Assembly: GCA_007258455.2 (NCBI GenBank)
Contig: VDFB02275664.1
Span: 230,449 to 294,448, forward strand
Direction of reading: 5' to 3'
Length of the DNA stretch: 64,000 nucleotides
Source: Sequoia sempervirens
Lineage: Eukaryota > Streptophyta > Pinopsida > Cupressales > Cupressaceae
Part shown: positions 47,105-58,479 of the stretch, in pieces
Position numbering within the stretch: the first letter of the stretch is position 1
Layout: the number at the start of each line of letters is the position of its first letter
The notes under the pieces: generated by a model
Databases searched by the model: none
What the model saw: the letters and a program-made list of their open reading frames with translations, nothing else
Told to the model about the DNA's origin: nothing
Program-made: the position numbers and the translations under genes

Positions 47105-47329
47105 TCAACATTGCCTGTAGTCACCTGTCCTTATGATTCCAAGGGTTATTGCAGACAAATATTTTCAAACTTCTTCAAATTTTCCAATATGAATGGACAT
47201 AGGAATTTTTTTTCCACCAATAAGAAAATCTTATAGAAGAATTACTTATTGTGCAATTTGAAAGAAAGTCGAATGTGCGGACGATGCTTCCTACACCAAT
47301 CTAAGCAGGGGAGTTGCAAAAATTTCTTA

Positions 47330-47990
47330 GACATCTTTAAACTGTTACATTGAATTAGATACACATATATATCATAAACAGATAAACAATTAAAACTAAC
47401 ACATAATTTACGTGGGGAAAACCCTTTCGAGAGAAAAATGCCACTCCAAAATACAACTCAATTATAATATTCAGCAACAACAAACAAGTTACAATATAAT
47501 TGCAGAGCTATGCTCTTGTAGGAGTCTTCAGACTTCTCAATTTTGGAGTAATTCCGATAGCATAACAGTATTTTAACAAAACAACAATCTACAATTCCAA
47601 AATACAAGTGCTCAATTTATAGGAGGTTAGAATGCATTAATTAGACATTTCTAAAATCCAACACAGTACTCTAAAGATACAACATGGAAAGTGTCAAAAC
47701 CACTCCACATGCAATATTGGAACTGTCAATTGTCACTAAACTTGCACATGCAAAAGCTGCACCTGCCGGAATGTAAGTGCACCTCCAAAAAACTCACATT
47801 CCATGCAAATTCAACATGAAATAGAAATTCCCTCCATGCACAACTCCACCTTTAATAACAACTTCCGACTCTTTCTTGAATTTATCTTCAGCAAATAAAG
47901 CTCACAAATAATAAAACAATAAAATAATTAAACATACTAAGAAAAATAAAAAATTGAGACACCTACTTTTTTCCGAACACATAGATATTA
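47330..47990 (-). repeat. LTR-like segment
   Basis: Contains ttacgtggggaaaaccc, typical of the transcribed leader of plant copia LTRs, and on the minus strand a TATAAATT at about 47615. I could not fix ends or a TSD, so this is a tentative LTR fragment. Confidence 0.35.
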
Positions 47991-47999
47991 AATTCTATT

Positions 48000-49388
48000 T
48001 AATTTTAATTTTTTTATATCTAATCACTGGCTTATTTTTGTTTTTCAAATGGTTCCAAAAAGTTTGATGACCAAAGAACTCAATATGGTACTGAAAATGC
48101 AAATTGCTTGCTATTACATATTGCATACGATTAAGTTTGCTGTGAATGTGAATTTGTTGTTCATTTCTTGTTTGAGTAAAATGTTAAAAGAGGATGTCGA
48201 TATGTCCCATTTTTTATGTCCCAACTGTTGAGATAAGTTTTTCATGAGTATTTATGTCATGTTGGCATATTTGTGCTCTTCATGTTCTAAAAAATTCTTA
48301 ATATAGCTGGCTGTTTGGATAGTCAAAAAAATCTTGGTAAGGTATATAACTTATTCAAATCTTCCTGTCTTACATATGCTTGTGCCTATGTTATACGCAA
48401 AAGTTGAACTTCAGAAGCCTTCCATCACATGATCTGAATTTGCTAATTAAATATCTTTTATTCTTATAATGATGGTGTAAACATAGGGTCTCGGGAACAT
48501 TTAAAATGTGAGCCGTAAACGCAGTGGCCCATTTAGATAATTTGTCAGAACTAGGGAAGGAGAAGTTTGTTTCTAAATTTGGTTTTAGGAGTATATGTTG
48601 TGTGAAGTCATGTCAGTGAACGAAGAATTGGGTAACGCGATCCCACTTCATCATCCCAACAAAGTACATGAAGCAAACATTGTACCACGGGGATGCATCT
48701 CCCTAAACCTGTCATTTTCAGGATAGGGACATCCTTGGGATGCAGGGATGCCAAACATATATCCCACTGCCCCTCCACTACCACTAATAGGAAGGAGACA
48801 TCCTTGAGACATTTCCCTCAGAGAGGAGAGAGGAGACGTTTTTAGGACAATCCCTTTATGGAGACATTCAAAGGATACATTCCCCTTGTTTTTTGCTTTT
48901 TGGGGTTTTGTCTTGGCATTGCAATTGTTAATCATGTCTTTTTTTAAAAAAAAATGAAGAGTTAGAGTTTCCAGGTGGTCATCCGAGTTAAATAGAGAAT
49001 TTAGGCTCAGAACAGTCTCTGGACATCGTCAAAGTGTTCAGAAGGTCTGGAGGATGAAAAACCCTATTGCTTAGGGTGAATTTTGACACTTCCTATTTTT
49101 GTGGGATTCTGTTTTTTTTTTGCTTTTTGCTTTTTTGATCTTTGGCACTTTGGGACCAATCCAGGAAGCAGTTTTTTGGCCTGCTTTTTGCTTTTTGCTT
49201 TTTTCAGCTTTTTTGAAAGTTGACCTAGGATTGGATCTCTCAAGTCATGGCAACTGCGTTCCTATCTTAAGAATCAAAAATTTGTGAAAAGCAAGGTAAA
49301 ATCTCTAGGCGAGGTTTTGTTCCAGATGTTCCAGATGAACGTGAGGTGTTGAGCATCTAAGTATCAAGCATGTCTAGCCAACCTTCAA
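48000..49388. other. Intergenic, with T-rich low complexity
   Basis: No gene supported. A run of ttttttgctttt-type units at about 49110-49215 and a locally repeated 'gggacatcctt' theme at 48660-48870 are the only structures seen. Confidence 0.45.
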
Positions 49389-49799
49389 GTCCGCCCAAGC
49401 GAGGAAGATGTCCAAGAAAAGGTAAAGTCTGCCCAAGGTAGAAGTTGGCATGAAGTTGGCCAAGTCCGCCCAACACATGGAGATGGCAAGGTTTTGGTGA
49501 AGTCCGCCCACACTTGTCTAGCCAACCTCAAAGTTCGCCTTGCAATGTCTAAGCACTCACCAAGTCCACCTAGTGTGAAGATGGCAAGCCAAAGACAAAG
49601 TCCGCCCAAAGGAAAATGCACAATGGCGTGCAAGTCATGAAGTCCGCCTTGCACAATGGCATGCAAGTGTTGAAGTCCGCCCAAGCAAAGGAAAACATGG
49701 CAAAGGGTATGTAAACTCCGCCCCAGAAAGACGCAAGCTAAGCATGAAGTCCGCCAAGGAGAAATGAAGGAAGATGTCTTGCCAAGTCCAAAGTCCGCC
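49389..49799. repeat. Array of AAGTCCGCCC motifs
   Basis: About 12 copies of aagtccgccc or close variants (49389, 49464, 49500, 49597, 49640, 49672, 49791 among others) spaced 30-45 bp, with non-repeated spacers rich in atggcaag and caagc. Confidence 0.65.
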
Positions 49800-51302
49800 C
49801 AAGAATGACCTGCTCCCCTACCCTATACCGCGAGGGAATGTGCTAGAGGTGCTGCCCCTCAGCTTTGCTCGGGGCTCTGCCCCAGACTTCAACTTAGGTT
49901 ATATTTGTATTTGTGCCACCAGTCATTGGCCCCCTGACATCCCCAAATTCAGGCCATTGGTTCGCCACCCTGAAAGCCACCACCATTTTCCCATTCCGAG
50001 ACTCCGTGGAACTATGGTCAAGTTATGCTTTTTGTTGCAACTTGTGAAATTGTGGGAGTGTTATGACTGTGCAATGAAGATGGTTCCAACCCAGCTATTT
50101 CATGCACAATGACCTGACTTTGCATTGACAATGATGATTGAAGAAGAGGCCAGCCAACAAATCATAAGCTATTTGATGAAGGCGTCGTTATCCTTGCTGT
50201 CTTGCAAGATGCCAGGATATGAACTACTTATATTTTGTGTGGAGCATGCCAAGCTTCTGCAAGGACACTTGTGGCTAGTTCTTATGTTTAAAGGGTCATA
50301 TCCAAATTGGGGTTTAAGATGTGGGTTCTGAGGGAGTTGCAGGACAGTGTCTATTCTGCACATTGAAGGGATGGTTCTATTGAGATCTGGAATCAATTCA
50401 TCTTCACAAGACTTGTGCATTGTTATAGTTTTTAGTCTTCTTTTTTCTGTATGGGGCAGAAGTTGGAGGTGGCTTTAGAGGATGAGATTAAAATCAATCC
50501 GCAGGTTTCTTCTTTGAGGATATTGGCATATTTGTGATAAAATATTCAAAGTAATTGGAGAAGACTGCAGGCAAGGATTATTGTCACAAGGTCAATTACC
50601 CCAAAGCGATGAGCTTGAATAAGACAAAGGACAATGGTTTTAAATTGATGAAGACATCCAAGGAAGAGATGTCTTGTTTTAATTGAGCAAATGATGCATC
50701 TTTATTGGGTTTTAAAGTCTGCCTTTCATTTGGAGAAAGCGAAGACCAATTTTCCATGCTACTACAATTTACAATATAATCAGAATTTGTTATTTATAAT
50801 GTAGTAAACAAATTGATCGCTCTTATTGTTTGTTTTCTTTTTAGTTCACAAGATTATGAAAGAATAATATATATATTTTTTTTAATTTGTTAATTTGAAA
50901 TTCTAAATGAATCTTTATATTTTTCTAATAATCTTTTTTATGATTTTATTCTTTCTATGATTTTTCCATTTTCAAAATAAACATTTTTAATCAATAGGCT
51001 ACATATAGTGTGAGATTTGAGTCTGAAACAAGTCTCACACCTGCAAACCACTGTTGAGTTATCGGAAAACAAGTTTTGGCTACCGTTTAATGGTAAATCA
51101 GCTGGAATCAGCTGTCGTTTAATGGTAAAATCCTCCAAAATATTAGGTAAAAGCCTCTAAAATCTCACTTATCACATAAAAGCCAACTGGATAGGAACAT
51201 TTTATTTCTATTTGCAGTGTTTTTAACTTTTTTGTCAATTTGATGACAAATTTCTTTTTTCATTTGCATTGCTTTATGTTTTAAATCTGTATGCAAATAT
51301 TT
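49800..51302. other. Intergenic with an LTR-like GC-rich scrap
   Basis: 49820-49890 (gctgcccctcagctttgctc, ggggctctgcccc) resembles the GC-rich part of plant gypsy LTRs. Otherwise short meaningless frames. Confidence 0.35.
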
Positions 51303-51311
51303 CATAATCAG

Positions 51312-51523
51312 GGCTCTAGGAAAATTCAGCCAGCAATTCCGATGGAAAATTCACCACCAACAATTCACCGCAGGAAAATTCACCACAAGTAAAATTCACC
51401 ACCAGCAATTCACCACCACGGAAAACTAACTGCATTAATTTTACTTGTGGTGAATTTGTCATGGCAGTGAATTTTCCCGTGGTGAATTGTTGGCCGTGAA
51501 TTTTCGTGAATTTGCTGTATGCC
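51312..51523. mobile_element. MULE-type MITE, 212 bp
   Basis: Exact 9-bp TSD CATAATCAG (51303-51311, 51524-51532) and ends GGCTCTAGGAAAATTCA versus GGCATACAGCAAATTCA (complement). The element is almost entirely an imperfect inverted repeat built from gaaaattcaccac units, so it would fold into a hairpin. A 9-bp TSD with G-rich ends points to the Mutator superfamily. Non-coding. Confidence 0.7.
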
Positions 51524-52250
51524 CATAATCAGATAATACTTAATTTCTTTAAGGAAAAAATCTAGATTTGTCTAAGTTTATTTCAATCCATTATTCAGCA
51601 TTTATTATTAATTGTTTAATCCAGCCACATGCAACTAGATTTGCATGCACAAACATGTACTAACATATTGACATACGTATAATTTTTTTATAGACCAATC
51701 CCCTCCTATAGATGCAAGTGCTAGTTTTATATTGATTTAGTTTAGATAGTTTAAAAAAATTGAACTTCAGACGAGCAATTGTGATGGGTGTCTACATTAA
51801 TTTCATTAAATACATGCTGGCTGTAGATACCTAAACATTTTTATTAGATAAATATTGTTATCCTATTTTATTATGAGTGGCATATTTTATTGAACAAACA
51901 CTGAAATGAATGTATACACCTCTTGCATTCGAATTTGAAAAGAGGGAGCACATTAGCTTTTGATAAGTGAGTGGATATGTTTCTAAATGAATGCTCCCAG
52001 TTAAACACTATTTATTCTCTCAATGAACTGCTAATTACCTAATGAGTTTGTGAGGTGTATTATAGTTCATTTTTTCAATGTAAGATTATATATGATTGTA
52101 TTTTGGATCTAATTTTTGGCGGCTTTAGGAGCATGTCTACTATTATTTATCTAAGTGAACTAGAGAGTAACGAAACAGAGAACATTTGTAGATTTATTCT
52201 GATTATTCATTCGTTGTAAATCTTCAATAAACTCTTAAAGTACATAAAAT

Positions 52251-52332
52251 TAATTTCAATTTCTCTATGTTAATTGAATTAGGAAGCAAGCTAATTTCAA
52301 TTTCTCTATGTTAATTGAATTAGGTAGCAAGC
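52251..52332. repeat. 41-bp tandem duplication
   Basis: taatttcaatttctctatg and the following bases occur twice in direct succession, about 370 bp upstream of the host gene. Confidence 0.7.
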
Positions 52333-52696
52333 TAAGATAGTGGACCATGGTCAATAGAGAAGGCACATCTGAGTGAAGTTATTGTACGGTTTTTGCAAAA
52401 TAGAAGCTTATAATGGAAACTCGTGGAATTTGTGTTTTTTAATCAATAAAAGATGTATCGGTGTAATAGTATTTGATTGAACGAATCCTCTAGAGGTTAA
52501 ATTTCCGACTATTACAATTGGGTGATGGTACATCCAAAATCAACCTGTCTTTTATAGACAGTTTCACATCCATTAGGCAGTTTCGGAGTAGTGTTGTTTT
52601 TGTTTATCCTAGTTACTGGCTACAAATCTTTCGTTCTGGAGATTTGCTGGAACTAATCACTTTTGATTTTGTGATGTAGGTATAGGTAGCATAATA

Positions 52697-54325
52697 ATGG
52701 CCCCCAAGACGACCAAAACTAAGAACAGCAGGAAAAGAAATGCAACACAAAAGGACAGGACTCCCCCTCCCAAAGCTACAAAAGTTGATGGATCATACCA
52801 TAAGAAATTTAATAACTTCAAAGAAAGTTATCTTTCAATAGAGGTCATGTTCACCAAATTACCGAGACAACCAAGATCATCAGGCAAGGGCTCAAGAATG
52901 CCCATTGAGAGGCCTAGCAGCGAATCCCTACGGAAAAAGGGAAATGCATTATATTCACAGGTGTCCAATGGATGTTATGGACCTTGCCTCCTCAGGCACA
53001 AACTGGGGAAAGCTCATGAATTATATGAAGAAGCCCTTGATACTGCAAGCTTGAATGATGCAAGTGAAAAAGCTTCATGCTATAAAAATTTGGGTGCAGT
53101 GAATTTGCTATGGGGAAAAGCAGAATGGAAGATCTACGTGGAAGAAGAAGAGGGCAGTGAAGCTTTAAAAGCCATATGGGCTGCCAAACGTCATATATCA
53201 AAGTCTCTTGAATTTTATTTATTGGCTATTCAATTTGGAGAGCTCCATGATACCAAATCAGACGATTGGTTAAAGCAGGCAGAAGATAGTGTTACGCAAA
53301 TCTTGGAGTGGGTAAGGGAGCAGATTTCTGAATACAATATATGCTTCGAGCCCATACTGGTTGAGCTTTGTGCAATGATAGAAAATGTGGAGTCCAGCAA
53401 CTGTCAAAGGAAAAATAAATTAGGAACTGTTCTTTATAACATGCATGCTGAGTTCATTTTCAAGCAGGGCATCAAATGCATTTGCAGGGAAGGAGATGGA
53501 GGAACAAGAGCTGAGCAAACTGGTTACCAACAATGTCTGAATGCAATGAGGGATTGCTATCTACCACTAAGTAAAGCAGAGGCCATTGTCTACACTACAA
53601 AAGACAAGGGATTGATAAAAGAATTTGATAGTATCAAAGAACAGGTTCTATTGTATCAGTACATCTGTGAATCGGTACAAGCTCGTTGTCAAGGAGATGA
53701 ATTACTTAAGAAAGCTTTATTTGATGACGAAGTAGTCAGTATGGAGCTTGTGTGGGATGCGATCGACTGGTACAGGCAATCCATCTTACTTAGCAGAGAG
53801 AAAGACCTGGAGAATGAAGCCATGGCACTAAGCCGAATTGGGAAAGTATACTCATCTATCTTGAAAAACGAAAAGGGGGCACATCGTTACCATTTTGAGT
53901 GCACCAAAATCGCCCTTGCCATCATGTGTCCACGTATAGCAGACTCTGAATGGTATAAATACTCATCATTGAAGGTCCGTGAGCACCAGAAGGATATTGT
54001 GGATGAAGAGAAAAGAGAGCATGACAAGAAGCATGAGCTTGACGCACAGAGGCTTCATGAAACAATTAATGTGATTAAGGAGGAAGGGGTCAAGAGCGCG
54101 GAATCTTTCTTGCAGTTCATTTATAGCGTGTACACTCATCCAGATCCGAAAAAGGGATTGTTGGGTAGCATTGCTTCAACTGAAAATGTTAGAGCAGCTC
54201 TCAGAAAAGCCATAGTTTCATACCACCCTGATAATAACGTCCAGTATGGTAGGGATTGGCAGGTTCTGTGCGAAGAAATTACAAAAATTCTGAATTGTAA
54301 ATATGAAATCCACAAGAAAGTATGA
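52697..54325 (+). CDS. TPR-like protein with C-terminal J-domain-like HPD motif
   Basis: An uninterrupted 542-codon frame, the only long intact one in the window. ATG at 52697 sits in a good context (ataatggcc), 18 bp after a possible 3' splice site (tttgtgatgtag), so a 5' UTR intron is likely. Residues 1-30 are Lys/Thr/Pro-rich and basic, a possible nuclear signal. Residues about 75-200 and 300-420 are helical with TPR-like pairs (LRKKGNALYSQV, AHELYEEALDTA, ASCYKNLGAVNLLWGKA; EAMALSRIGKVYSSI). A charged helix (about 430-460) leads to the C-terminus, where SYHPDNNV has the His-Pro-Asp (510-512) that in J domains contacts Hsp70, followed by a helix ending KILNCKYE. An Hsp70 co-chaperone role is inference; the J region looks shortened. 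Confidence 0.75.
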   Translation: MAPKTTKTKNSRKRNATQKDRTPPPKATKVDGSYHKKFNNFKESYLSIEVMFTKLPRQPRSSGKGSRMPIERPSSESLRKKGNALYSQVSNGCYGPCLLRHKLGKAHELYEEALDTASLNDASEKASCYKNLGAVNLLWGKAEWKIYVEEEEGSEALKAIWAAKRHISKSLEFYLLAIQFGELHDTKSDDWLKQAEDSVTQILEWVREQISEYNICFEPILVELCAMIENVESSNCQRKNKLGTVLYNMHAEFIFKQGIKCICREGDGGTRAEQTGYQQCLNAMRDCYLPLSKAEAIVYTTKDKGLIKEFDSIKEQVLLYQYICESVQARCQGDELLKKALFDDEVVSMELVWDAIDWYRQSILLSREKDLENEAMALSRIGKVYSSILKNEKGAHRYHFECTKIALAIMCPRIADSEWYKYSSLKVREHQKDIVDEEKREHDKKHELDAQRLHETINVIKEEGVKSAESFLQFIYSVYTHPDPKKGLLGSIASTENVRAALRKAIVSYHPDNNVQYGRDWQVLCEEITKILNCKYEIHKKV

Positions 54326-56554
54326 ACGGGGATTTTGATGTCGTTAAGAAACGCTAAGAGATTATCATTACAAATGTAGATTTTGATGTCATTAAGAAAT
54401 GCTAAAATATTTTTAAGTGTAAACATGAAACCTACATGTAAGAAAATATGATCTGCGATTTTTTTGTAATTAGGCTACGGAGTTGACTTGTTTTGATTCA
54501 TCTGAACTCTTAGGAAGAGCACAGTTGAATTCAAATTTTAGTGTAAAAGCCTGTTGCTATGTTTGACTCGATATATATGTAAGTACATCAAACAAATATA
54601 TAGAAAGCAACCACATATTTTGATATGATTATGCAATACAAATCTGTTTTGATTTGTTCAGGCTCTTGCGAAGAGCATAATTCAAGTCAAACTTAGTGGA
54701 GAAGTCCATTTCTATGTTTGATCTGTGATGTATTTTAACTAAATCTATAGGTCACTGTAAGCTGGAAAGTGTTGGGCTTATTTGCCTTAGTGATCGTCGT
54801 AGTATAAACCACAATCTAGTAATGGGAAATTTTATGATGAAATCATGAAATTGTCTGAAAATGTCAAATTCATAGAAATCATTTGTCAATCTTAGAGTTT
54901 TTAGAAAATAATTAAGTCATATTTTAGATAGGTTCTCATGCAGTTGCTTAGTTTATTTTGATTAGTAGTCATTGTTTCAATTTTTTAGGAGTAATTTAAT
55001 TTGTGGAACCATCTTGTTAAGCTGGTGGTTTCATGAATATCTGTTTATTTGCAATTGTTACTTATTTCTATTTATGAATGAATGATATTAATAATAATTT
55101 TTGTATGTAAACTTTGGAGGGACAATTTGAGGAAAAAATGGAAAAGAGGGAATTTTTTTTATGGAGCCACATACATTTTTTTCAATACGCAGTTGTTTAT
55201 TTCAGCCTCCCCTTTTTTCTACAGCCTATTTTCAATTAAACAATAACTACTGCTAATTTTAAATATGCATGAGAACACTCCAGCAACTTAAATTTAAGGA
55301 GAAAGTTCACTTAGAGTGCGATCCCATGAGTGGGCTTCAAGATCTATTTTCATAGAGCAAAAAAAATATGCTTCAGGAATAATTGGAATCTTTTCCTAAA
55401 AAAAAGCAACCCCTACCTTTTAGGACTGCAGATTTGAGCAAGTGAAATTGAGGTGGGGCTAGAAATTGTCCCCACAGCTTATGATTTTTTTCTGCCACTT
55501 GTCTATCATCTAAACTTTAAAATTTCTATGAGAATAAAAATGAAGAATTTTTATTTATTTATTAATTTTTATCAAAGCACTACAGTTCATTCCTTAAATT
55601 TTGGAGCTTAAACTTTTAAGTTGAATTGCACTATTAAAATCATGAGACCCACTTAATTTTTTTTGAAAGCCCCCCTCCATGGGACCTTATCCTTAAGCAA
55701 CCACACGGGAACCAAGGGGTTAAAACTGCGGTTTCTACAAAATCTCCATATCTTTAGAGTCATCTATTGAATTGGATAATTTAATGTACCATTCCTTCAA
55801 AGTTGTTCACACCAGTATAATTTAGGCTGAATGCAACAATAAAATCGTAGTCAGAGGTACTATACTTGAACATATAGAAAAATACACTTTAAAGTCTTTA
55901 AATTTTTTAGCCTATGCATGTTTAATGATGAAGTAAGACAAATTTATTATTGTATTTGGAGAATGATTGAATTTTTTTAGTGTGTTGGATTTGTTACTCT
56001 AAAGGTTTTGTTAGGTTTAAATATTGAGTATTATCATTGTTTTTCATGTTTGTTTTTATTTCATATTATATATGCACTACTTCTATTGTACAAGTTTATT
56101 GGGCATTTTTTTCTTCATAGACAAAAACATAGGGAAAACTGACAACCAAAAAAGAGACCAATTGACTCAAGGTGACTTGAAGTCATTCCATTCTAACGCT
56201 ACCATCAACCTTGCACACAAACTCATTGAAGCATATTTCCTTTGTGGTTTCTCTCCTTTTTATTTGTCAAACTTGAAATAGGAGAGTTCAAAGGGCATAT
56301 AGACAACCTCTCATTCAATTATATCTTCTTTTTTCCTTACTTGCAAAGGGTGAGCATAGTGAATGTCAAGCCATACACATAGGGATGTAGACATTTTCTT
56401 CAGCACCAACTAGTCTATCACTAATAATTGCCCACTCCCTACAATCCTCACTTTTAGAATACATCTTGCCAAGGTGCTCAAACTAGAAACATCATTAAAA
56501 TTTTCTTTAGAGTTAACCATATTGAAAGAGTGGCAATCCTCCTTGTTCAATCGA
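54326..56554 (+). other. 3' flank of the gene, then intergenic
   Basis: A short duplication around the stop (gattttgatgtc, gattttgatgtcattaag) and a diverged duplication with a 157-bp offset (54490 and 54647) lie in the probable 3' UTR. Beyond 54800 nothing is supported. Confidence 0.45.
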
Positions 56555-56990
56555 TTAGCTCAACCTTAGTTTGGCAGTGCTTAATCTCCTTTTTTCCTTT
56601 TTTTCTCCAAAAAATTTCTTCCACTTGTTATTAATGCAAACCATAGCAACGTGGCCAGATTTGAAGCACTTTTGGCACACAACCAAGGATCCCTCATATT
56701 CAATATGTTGCACACATTCACCAAATTTGATGACAACATGACAACTCCTTGTCCACATTTGTATTCACACAAAATTTGGCAAACAACAAATGTCTTAGAT
56801 TTGGTCACCGCATCAAAAGCTAAGAGTTGATTGAAAGAGTTAGCTATACCCATTAAACTCTCATCCTCCAAATATTTCAATAGCAAGTCCAAATTCCTAA
56901 CCTAGACTTGAACCCTATTAATGCATTCCCACTCAAGATCAAAGGTCGGTTTCCATTTGTTTATGAAGAGGTTTGACTTACCAAGAAACT
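56555..56990 (-). pseudogene. LINE ORF1 fragment, DUF4283-like with zinc knuckle
   Basis: The minus-strand frames 56581-56892 and 56555-56758 together give a plant LINE ORF1 piece: WKPTFDLEWE, then LDLLLKYLEDESLMGIANSF, FVVCQILCEYKCGQ, IEYEGSLVVC and an intact CCHC knuckle CQKCFKSGHVAMVC. One frameshift. It is independent of the LINE at 34177-46417 and more like the longer DUF4283 form. The remainder of that LINE is not found nearby. Confidence 0.6.
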
Positions 56991-57538
56991 AAGGGTCATC
57001 CAAGGGGCTCTAGAAACAATTTTCATGGTTCAAAATGGAGAAAAAAAAGAGAATTCTTTAATCATAGTAAAAATCTCAACTTGCCCATAAAGTTTCCATG
57101 TTCTTTAATCCTATTTTCTTACAACATTAATGTTATGCTTAGCACCTCAAAATTCCCAATGAAAATTTTCAGGCCTAAGGATCAACTTTTCAATAATAGA
57201 GTCATAGACCCTAATATGAATACCCTTGTCATCCACAACTAGTTTTAGAAACAAGGATTGGGTAGGTTCAAAACATGACTTACCTTTAACCACATCAACT
57301 CAAGATTTCCTGAAGGGTAACCCTCTACTAGTTTCTTCAACATCTATAGGAGCATGAGCCTTTTCATAGATCCTACCCTAAGCACACTCCCCTACCTTCC
57401 TCTCAATTAGAGAGTTAGGGATCAAAAATTTCAACTTTGATTTTACTTAAGGGAGATGGAACCCCATCCAAAAACCTACCTCATTGTTGCACCTCCACCA
57501 CAATTTGCAACCCATAATCAAAGTTAGTAAGGGAATAA
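56991..57538. other. Intergenic flank of giant element 3
   Basis: No gene supported. The five bases before element 3 are aataa; their partner lies beyond the window. Confidence 0.45.
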
Positions 57539-58157
57539 TGTTGGCATTTTAATTCGCACCTCTAGAATGCGAATTAGAAACAGACAGCTATGGACAGATA
57601 AACTGCTCTTTGAATTAGGAGGGGAAGCTCCCTCTTTGTTGATGTTGTTCAAGAAAGTAAACTAAAACTAATTTTCCTATCTTTGTGTTTAGCTAAGAGG
57701 GTTATAAAACTCAAGCGTCGTAGCTGAGATTTTCTGTTTGAGAAGTTCAACTATGTCTAAGCCTACTCTAATGGCATTTCTAATTTTTCAAGTAAACGTA
57801 GAGCAAGAGAATTAGAAATAGACAAGGATTATCTGACAAAATACTTAAATAAACTCTCTTTCAACATACATCTACTTACTTTCAATGCAAGCTAAAATTA
57901 AGATTATATAAGCAAAACACAATAAACGAAAATTTGAGACATTATATCAGGGCAAAATAGGCACAAGACTTTATTTCTCAAATCTCAAGAACAAATATTA
58001 CACAAGATACATGCACTGAACAAGAATTTGCAGCTAAAGAGACTTGCAAACTTGCTCTTACACAAATTGAACGGCAACTAAACAACCTACAGGCAAAATA
58101 GGCTCAACAATTTGTTATCACAAGTATGGTTCAAAAAATAATGGGCAAGACTGCCCT

Positions 58158-58165
58158 TATTTATA
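58158..58165 (-). promoter_or_regulatory. TATA box of the LTR promoter, element 3
   Basis: TATAAATA on the minus strand (ttgtgtataaataagggcag), about 315 bp past the coding frame and 620 bp before the element end, the same relative place as in elements 1 and 2. Confidence 0.55.
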
Positions 58166-58479
58166 CACAAGTAGAGGAGTAGGGAACCCTAAAATCTCCT
58201 TGCTTTTACAACTAATGCTTGCCAACATGCAAGCTTTATTTCTAAATCTAAACAAAATAAATATCTATCCAACTAAGAAAGCATAAAAATAGGAAATGTC
58301 AATTATTACATTTTGTTTTATTTCTCTTCTTCAAAGAGTAGATAAGAATTGAGATGAGAATAGAAAGAAAGCGGAAAGAAAACTTCTAGATGATTGTTGC
58401 TTTAAATCTCGATCACATCTACCAAAAAACTAGAAACTTTGTCTCTATCAGGTGCATCAATACTATCTATAACAAAGTT

